From an uncultured Oscillospiraceae bacterium (GTDB lineage Bacteria; Bacillota; Clostridia; Oscillospirales; Oscillospiraceae): 18,129 nucleotides of DNA. The position numbers and the translations under genes were made by a program. Position 1 is the first letter of the stretch; each line of letters starts with the position of its first letter. The DNA lies in the NCBI GenBank assembly GCA_937915075.1, contig CALDMA010000256.1:1-18129 (forward strand), written 5' to 3'. Below, one piece after another: positions 14,501 through 18,129 of the stretch. The notes below the pieces were generated by a model. The model was not told where the DNA came from. It saw nothing but the letters and a program-made list of their open reading frames with translations, and did no database searches.

Positions 14501-17500
14501 AAAAATGTTGCACGTCCTGCCGAGGAGCGCGTGGGACCAGGAGCTGCTGGATGTTGAGGCGGCCGCAAAGCAGGCCGGCATCAGCGAGGTCGTCATGGTG
14601 ACAGGCCTGCTGCAAGTCAACGGCGGCGGCTCGTCGGTCAGCATCACAGGCGTCGCGGAGCGGGAAACGAACCGGATCGTCATGCGCGTGGACAGCCGAA
14701 AGAAAACCGCGTCGGAGCTGGGGTTGCATGAGATCGCACATTTTCGCTCAACGAGGGAAAACGTGGAAGCCTTTGCCGCGGCTGTGCAGACCTCGGGCGA
14801 CGGCTGGCGCGATACCCTCGAGGAATACCGCGAGAGGTACAAAGGCGCCGCGAACGATTACGAGGGCATGACGCCGGAGGACGCGGATCTCTATGTGTGG
14901 GAAGAGATCATGGGCGACGCCTACGCCGGAATCGACTGCTTCGGCCAAGCGGCGAGCCAGTACCACGCGGAAGCTGTGAACGCCATCGACGGCAGGAGAA
15001 GCGAGGCCCCCGCGCAGGAGACGCAAAGGTCCTCCTCCGCCATCCGAAAGGAGACCTCGGCGGCATCGGACCGGAAGACGGGACCTCCGTCGCGCTTCAG
15101 CTATGCCGGAAGAAACGCCAACGGCGCGAACCTCGAAAGCCTGCGGGAAGCGCAGGAAATGCAAGCGGCGGGTGCCGACATGGAGAGCATCCGCAAGGCG
15201 ACCGGCTGGCACGAGGGCATGGACGGAAAGTGGCGCTGGGAGATCGACGATTCCAAGATGGAATACCACCGCGCAGGAGACGCGCTTTTCGGAAGAAACC
15301 ATCCGGAGTATGCCGAGCAGCAACGCCTGGAGCAGAAGATGCTCTACGGCGAGCTGACGGACACAGAGCAGGCGAGACTGCGCGCCCTGACCGAGACCTG
15401 GGGCCGCGAGCGGAACCGGCTGAGCGAGCGCGTGGAGCGCGGGAACGCGAGGCTGGAAGATATTCTCGACCACGAGGAACTGTTCCGCGCCTATCCGCAG
15501 CTGCGTCATGTGCGAGTCGTATTCGACGAGACACCGAAGGGCGTGCTGGGGAGCTTCAGCGCCGAGGGGAACCAAATCACCATCAGCGAGGAGCTGCGCG
15601 ACGCGCCGCAGGACGTGCTGATCCACGAGATCCAGCACGCGATCCAGAACGCCGAGGGCTTTGCCAAGGGCAGCAACCGGCAATACTGGGAGGAGAGGCT
15701 GACAAACGGCGACCAGATCCAGTCGAAAGGCTTCCAGGAAGCGCGTGAGAAGCTGATCCAGTTTCAGCTCGACGAGGCGAACGAAGAGGTCCTCGCCCTG
15801 CGGGACCAGCTGGAAAAGGCCGGAGAGCTGGACGACGACCTCCGCGAGTATGACCGGATATGGGAGGAAGCGGAGCGCCGCGGCCTCGACAAGAAGATCA
15901 ACGAATACTACGACCTGCGCGAGAATTACTACGACCAGCTGCACAAGCCGCAGAGGAGCGTGCCGAGCGAGCTGTACTACAACACAGCCGGAGAGATCGA
16001 GGCCAGAGACGCGGCGAACCGCAGACCGATGACCGGCGAGACGCGGAAGCGCATCAAGCCCGACTACGGCAACGGGGACACCGTATTTGCCGACGGCGGG
16101 GACGGCTACGCCATGAGCCAGAGCGAACAGGACAGCGTGAAGGAACAGCTGCGGGAGCATCAGGATGCGCTGAACAATATGAAAGCCGTCGCCACGATTC
16201 GTGACAACGGCTGGAAAGGTATGAGCACCGGAGCGTTCCGGCAGAAGATCGTCAACGATCTGAAGAAGACGGGCTACCGTGTTGATAATCCAAGCATCGG
16301 CGTGATTGATTTCGACGAGAAGCTGCTGAACCGGAGCCTGAATTATATCCAGACAGATGCGGAAGCAGCTGCGTATCAGGCGCTGCCGCAGGTACTGAAG
16401 CGCGGCATCGAGATCAGCGGACACGGCAACCATAAGGGACGCGATTATGAGACGCTGACCATCGCGGCTCCGGTAGAGCTGAACGGAAAACGTGGGAATA
16501 TGGCGGTAGTGGTGATGAAGACCAAGGGCAACCGCTATAAGGTACATCGCATCCTGACTCCGGAGGGTGAGGCTTTTGCACTGCCAGAAATGACTAACGC
16601 AGAGCTTAACACCGTCGGGGCTGTCACCAGCGGTAGTCAATCGCTGGGAGGGAGCGCACCGGCCATCAGCTCTGCGTCTGCCGATAGTATAGCAGAGAAA
16701 AGCGAAGGCGTCAAGCCCCTGTCGCTGCCAACGCTGCGTGATGCAGAAAACGGCAACGGAGCGACGCAGGAGCGCGTTCGGCCGCTCTCGCTGCCGACGC
16801 TGGAGCCGACCGCGAAAGTGAAGTTCAGCCTGGACGAACCGGTAGAGGAAACGGAAACGCTCGTTGCCATGCACAACATGACCGAGGAGAAGCTGCGGCG
16901 CACGCTCGACATCGGCGCGTGGCCGTCGCCCTCCATCGCCGTCGTGAAGGCAAAAGAGGGGCACGCCAACTACGGCGAATACTCCGCCATCTTCCCGCGC
17001 GGGACCATCGATCCGCAAGCGGACAGCAAGAACAAGGTCTACGGCGGCGACGCATGGACGCCGACGCACGACAATGCCATCGTGGAGCGCAGCGTAAACT
17101 ACGAGGCGCGGCGGACGTTCGACGACCGGATCAAGGATCTTTCCAGCCGGTTTGCGGGCGGGATCTTCCGCGGCAGCAGCACGCTCGGGAAAATCGGGCT
17201 GGAAAATGAGACCAGAATGGAACCGGAGGAAATCGCCGACAGGCTGGCGAACCATCCCGAGGTTCAGGCAGCCTTCCTTCAGAGCGAAGGAAAGCAGCTT
17301 GAGCCGGTGCGCCGCAGCAAGCAGTTCGACCAATTCTTCAGCAACGCGGCCATTCAACGGTATCTCGACGCGGTGGGCGCGCAGGAGGTAGCGCGGCTGA
17401 ACGTGAAGCTGGCGACCGGCGAGCGCCTGACGGCGGAAGAGATGAAACCGGCAGAACATGCCATCCGAGAGGTCTATGCAGAGGAGCACGCAAATTTCCT

Positions 17501-18129
17501 GAACCGCAGGCCGGAATCCAAGGAGAAGCGCATCGACGGTTACATGAAGAACAACGTGTTCCCGAACCGTGTGGAAAACTTTGTCCGGAGCGCGGAGAAG
17601 CTCTACGAGAGCGGCGGAAGCGTGAGCGAAATCGACAAGGAAGCCACGGCGGCCAAGATGTTTGAATTGATCGCGCCGAGCGGAAGCTGGAGCGATGCGC
17701 TGCGCACGGTGAAGGAATGGGTGAAGCCGCAGCTGGAAGGTTTGCTGGGCGAGCGCGGCGTCTACAACGGCAAAGACACCGTGACGGATCGCGGCAGGCG
17801 CAGCTTCGCGGAGACGCATTGGGACTACACGGCCGAGAACATCGTAAAGGCCATGAATATGGCCGCGGCCAAGGGCGCAAACGCGTACGGCATCACGCCG
17901 GAGACGCTGGCGGCTACCGCGGCGCGGGAGTATCAGAGCGTGGACGAGATGCACGCCGACGAAGGCCGGCTGCGCACCGAGACCGAAGAGGCACACGCGC
18001 AGCAGCTCCGTGACCTCGGCATCTACCTTGACCGCGTGGTGAACGACCTGATGCTCACCACGATGCATAAGTACGACAACACCTTCGAGGAGGAGCAGAA
18101 CCTGAGCCGCATCATTGCGGAGGCGGCCA
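11559..18129 (+). CDS. Giant polyvalent virion protein with J-domain-like and metallopeptidase-like modules (3' end off window)
   Basis: The frame opens at ATG 11559 (GAGGTG upstream) and has no stop to the window end, giving at least 2190 residues. In order: IKITKI motifs at 3-8 and 35-40; a module seen in phage internal proteins (about 58-155, NIDLYNRPRYRN); a Gly/Ala-rich hydrophobic region (about 285-445); a J-domain-like segment (456-512, HPD at 479-481); a Clostridia-phage conserved region (about 659-845); a linker that overlaps another reading frame (about 876-955); a zincin-like site HEIAH (H1057, H1061) with EEIMGDAY (E1115/E1116); an LPD23-like domain (about 1179-1500) with HEIQH at 1356-1360; an LPD3-like module (about 1541-1674); PLSLPTL at 1720-1726 and 1742-1748; and a conserved C-terminal module (1771 onward, PSPSIAVVKAKEGHANYGEY). 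Polyvalent proteins are thought to enter the host with DNA and carry effector domains. Domain names are from memory. Confidence 0.85.
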   Translation, partial: MAIKITKIGTAGAQTSAPAAKTYQEGSSQGKASGRIKITKIERPQTVQTAAEQKWTVGNIGQYGAGNIDLYNRPRYRNANGSISTVDSTSYNIDGQEVLLPTVWDRNGTPYHSRNDEETLQHYRDTGEYLGKFSTVEEANDYAEKLHLEQQERYSSSLPAERGSKHKSGKEISQSIVRNEDAAKRLGATVRGTAQNLGANASGFLAALVAAAEEMDKEYRDAKEKAGVTTHADEMNPYPKTNEEITRGNRAGIDLLEGIADTQRAKAAENIRTAKEGLGTAGKVGIDAFQIGMNLAGIVGANAILPGLGTAALGVSSGGAMANDYRQAQGENYNPLAGAGLAIGGAASVGVGGAAAKGAIRYGGALLNKLGLGNSAIAQNVLGALSDIAFASGMSATNEYAKAAAYGDSYEDVAISGEELAKDMLFQAAVGFFCRTLASSLGGKAEGATAQKVQREYFKDIDNLDDLTKAFKQYGRQYHPDRYATADAATQQKMNDLFAKISAEYNAVKAELAVETAGRAAKAYSEQRTAKTPEAAQKAQATVKDEIAVMRSLVESGSIQAKEAVEAVQILDALAGEQSVGKPENPAADTAPEPAAGTPENTPMPTSEEIGNQQMAQNSSPAQGADHSRQQVGGTVAPLGVSATQESRVSITPVGGKSKSDPLTQGKRVSLLQYANEGNAAEISERLNRGELAVDANGDLYQPKAEEHIDQRDSNTVGERRIKAFQFDHPEVHSFYREAAADLMEELNYAEKGGGIVKLKEYGAGDDQYIRMKRSASERIAKLLDDEDISYADIERSISAIINDKGQENFAAAKRVELMLDNMLSNGYRDIHGGYHEPNADYLEAKQAIPGASETATAHEELPLWDIEEKNGGTTHGTEIKPAEPAEEGGADAVGAQSDLYGGDGGWRPHGDGTGGAAQLREQPKSGGVERLHENVRRDHARANDERRRENGALIQARQDAAALEPLVSSAEVGVSLGTDTKMLHVLPRSAWDQELLDVEAAAKQAGISEVVMVTGLLQVNGGGSSVSITGVAERETNRIVMRVDSRKKTASELGLHEIAHFRSTRENVEAFAAAVQTSGDGWRDTLEEYRERYKGAANDYEGMTPEDADLYVWEEIMGDAYAGIDCFGQAASQYHAEAVNAIDGRRSEAPAQETQRSSSAIRKETSAASDRKTGPPSRFSYAGRNANGANLESLREAQEMQAAGADMESIRKATGWHEGMDGKWRWEIDDSKMEYHRAGDALFGRNHPEYAEQQRLEQKMLYGELTDTEQARLRALTETWGRERNRLSERVERGNARLEDILDHEELFRAYPQLRHVRVVFDETPKGVLGSFSAEGNQITISEELRDAPQDVLIHEIQHAIQNAEGFAKGSNRQYWEERLTNGDQIQSKGFQEAREKLIQFQLDEANEEVLALRDQLEKAGELDDDLREYDRIWEEAERRGLDKKINEYYDLRENYYDQLHKPQRSVPSELYYNTAGEIEARDAANRRPMTGETRKRIKPDYGNGDTVFADGGDGYAMSQSEQDSVKEQLREHQDALNNMKAVATIRDNGWKGMSTGAFRQKIVNDLKKTGYRVDNPSIGVIDFDEKLLNRSLNYIQTDAEAAAYQALPQVLKRGIEISGHGNHKGRDYETLTIAAPVELNGKRGNMAVVVMKTKGNRYKVHRILTPEGEAFALPEMTNAELNTVGAVTSGSQSLGGSAPAISSASADSIAEKSEGVKPLSLPTLRDAENGNGATQERVRPLSLPTLEPTAKVKFSLDEPVEETETLVAMHNMTEEKLRRTLDIGAWPSPSIAVVKAKEGHANYGEYSAIFPRGTIDPQADSKNKVYGGDAWTPTHDNAIVERSVNYEARRTFDDRIKDLSSRFAGGIFRGSSTLGKIGLENETRMEPEEIADRLANHPEVQAAFLQSEGKQLEPVRRSKQFDQFFSNAAIQRYLDAVGAQEVARLNVKLATGERLTAEEMKPAEHAIREVYAEEHANFLNRRPESKEKRIDGYMKNNVFPNRVENFVRSAEKLYESGGSVSEIDKEATAAKMFELIAPSGSWSDALRTVKEWVKPQLEGLLGERGVYNGKDTVTDRGRRSFAETHWDYTAENIVKAMNMAAAKGANAYGITPETLAATAAREYQSVDEMHADEGRLRTETEEAHAQQLRDLGIYLDRVVNDLMLTTMHKYDNTFEEEQNLSRIIAEAA
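14185..14421 (+). CDS. Candidate nested gene, +1 frame inside the polyvalent gene
   Basis: ATG 14185 is 8 nt after GGAGG (14172-14176), and the frame runs 78 codons to TGA 14421. The product looks like an ordinary acidic protein: MVQKLSLPSLPKKAVPMPWE, then YTVETEDGDLMAMGPEELRN and a Lys/Glu/Thr-rich end. Third positions in this frame are mostly G or C, whereas the host frame over the same bases has many A/T third positions and gives a Gly/Arg-rich linker. This suggests that this frame is, or was, the main coding frame here. The LSLPSL start echoes PLSLPTL motifs later in the giant protein. It could be a true overlapping gene, or a relic of a small gene trapped when two larger genes fused. Function is unknown. 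Confidence 0.5.
   Translation: MVQKLSLPSLPKKAVPMPWERKAIYTVETEDGDLMAMGPEELRNYANSRKAEASNDFTKTSEEITQEQTMNGAGKTER

Noticed and set aside
14748..18068. A 1106-codon open frame on the - strand
   Set aside because: Long antisense frames are common opposite GC-rich genes. The product is Arg/Leu/Val/His-rich without domains, while the + strand frame carries recognisable modules throughout.

Overview
The window is a stretch of tailed-phage or prophage genome. It is densely packed, all genes are on the + strand, and several neighbours overlap as ATGA. Strong GGAGG-type ribosome binding sites, GC-rich third codon positions, a Dp-1-type holin and an Amidase_2 endolysin suggest a high-GC Clostridia host (Oscillospiraceae-like gut Firmicutes). 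That host call is inference from style, not a database match. The nozzle-like, ejection-like and giant polyvalent genes at the right suggest a short-tailed (podovirus-like) virion.

Layout. Positions 1-469 hold the tail end of one gene and a small connector-like protein. Positions 473-4759 hold a complete diversity-generating retroelement (DGR). It comprises a 900-residue collagen-like tail fibre ending in a C-type-lectin-like variable domain, a 140-bp template repeat (TR) in a structured non-coding region, and a DGR-type reverse transcriptase (RT). The variable repeat (VR, 3022-3161) and TR (3341-3480) differ at 14 positions. All 14 are adenine in the TR, and the other 105 positions are identical, which is direct evidence of adenine-specific mutagenic retrohoming. 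Positions 4729-6912 hold a carbohydrate-binding-module-like tail protein followed by a lysis cassette (two small membrane proteins, holin, amidase) that ends in an intrinsic terminator. Positions 6965-8589 hold a second fibre with a peptidase S74 chaperone tail and a small unknown protein. Positions 8586-11546 hold a nozzle/stabilisation-like protein and a coiled-coil internal virion protein. From 11559 to the window edge a single open frame of at least 2190 codons encodes a polyvalent virion protein. It carries a J-domain-like segment with an HPD motif, two HExxH metallopeptidase-like sites and several known polyvalent-protein modules.

How the parts fit: the fibre displays the diversified lectin face. 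The RT copies the TR RNA with errors at adenines, and the cDNA replaces the VR, changing receptor binding. The second fibre and the CBM-like protein would add surface binding, the holin and amidase release progeny, and the nozzle, internal protein and giant protein would form and use the DNA ejection path.

Most worth a second look are the YMDN (not YMDD) RT active site, a 12-bp complementarity that brackets the TR, a hairpin that puts the fibre stop codon in its loop at the VR end, the lack of a recognisable Avd gene, and a well-formed small gene with its own ribosome binding site nested out of frame in the giant gene (14185-14421).
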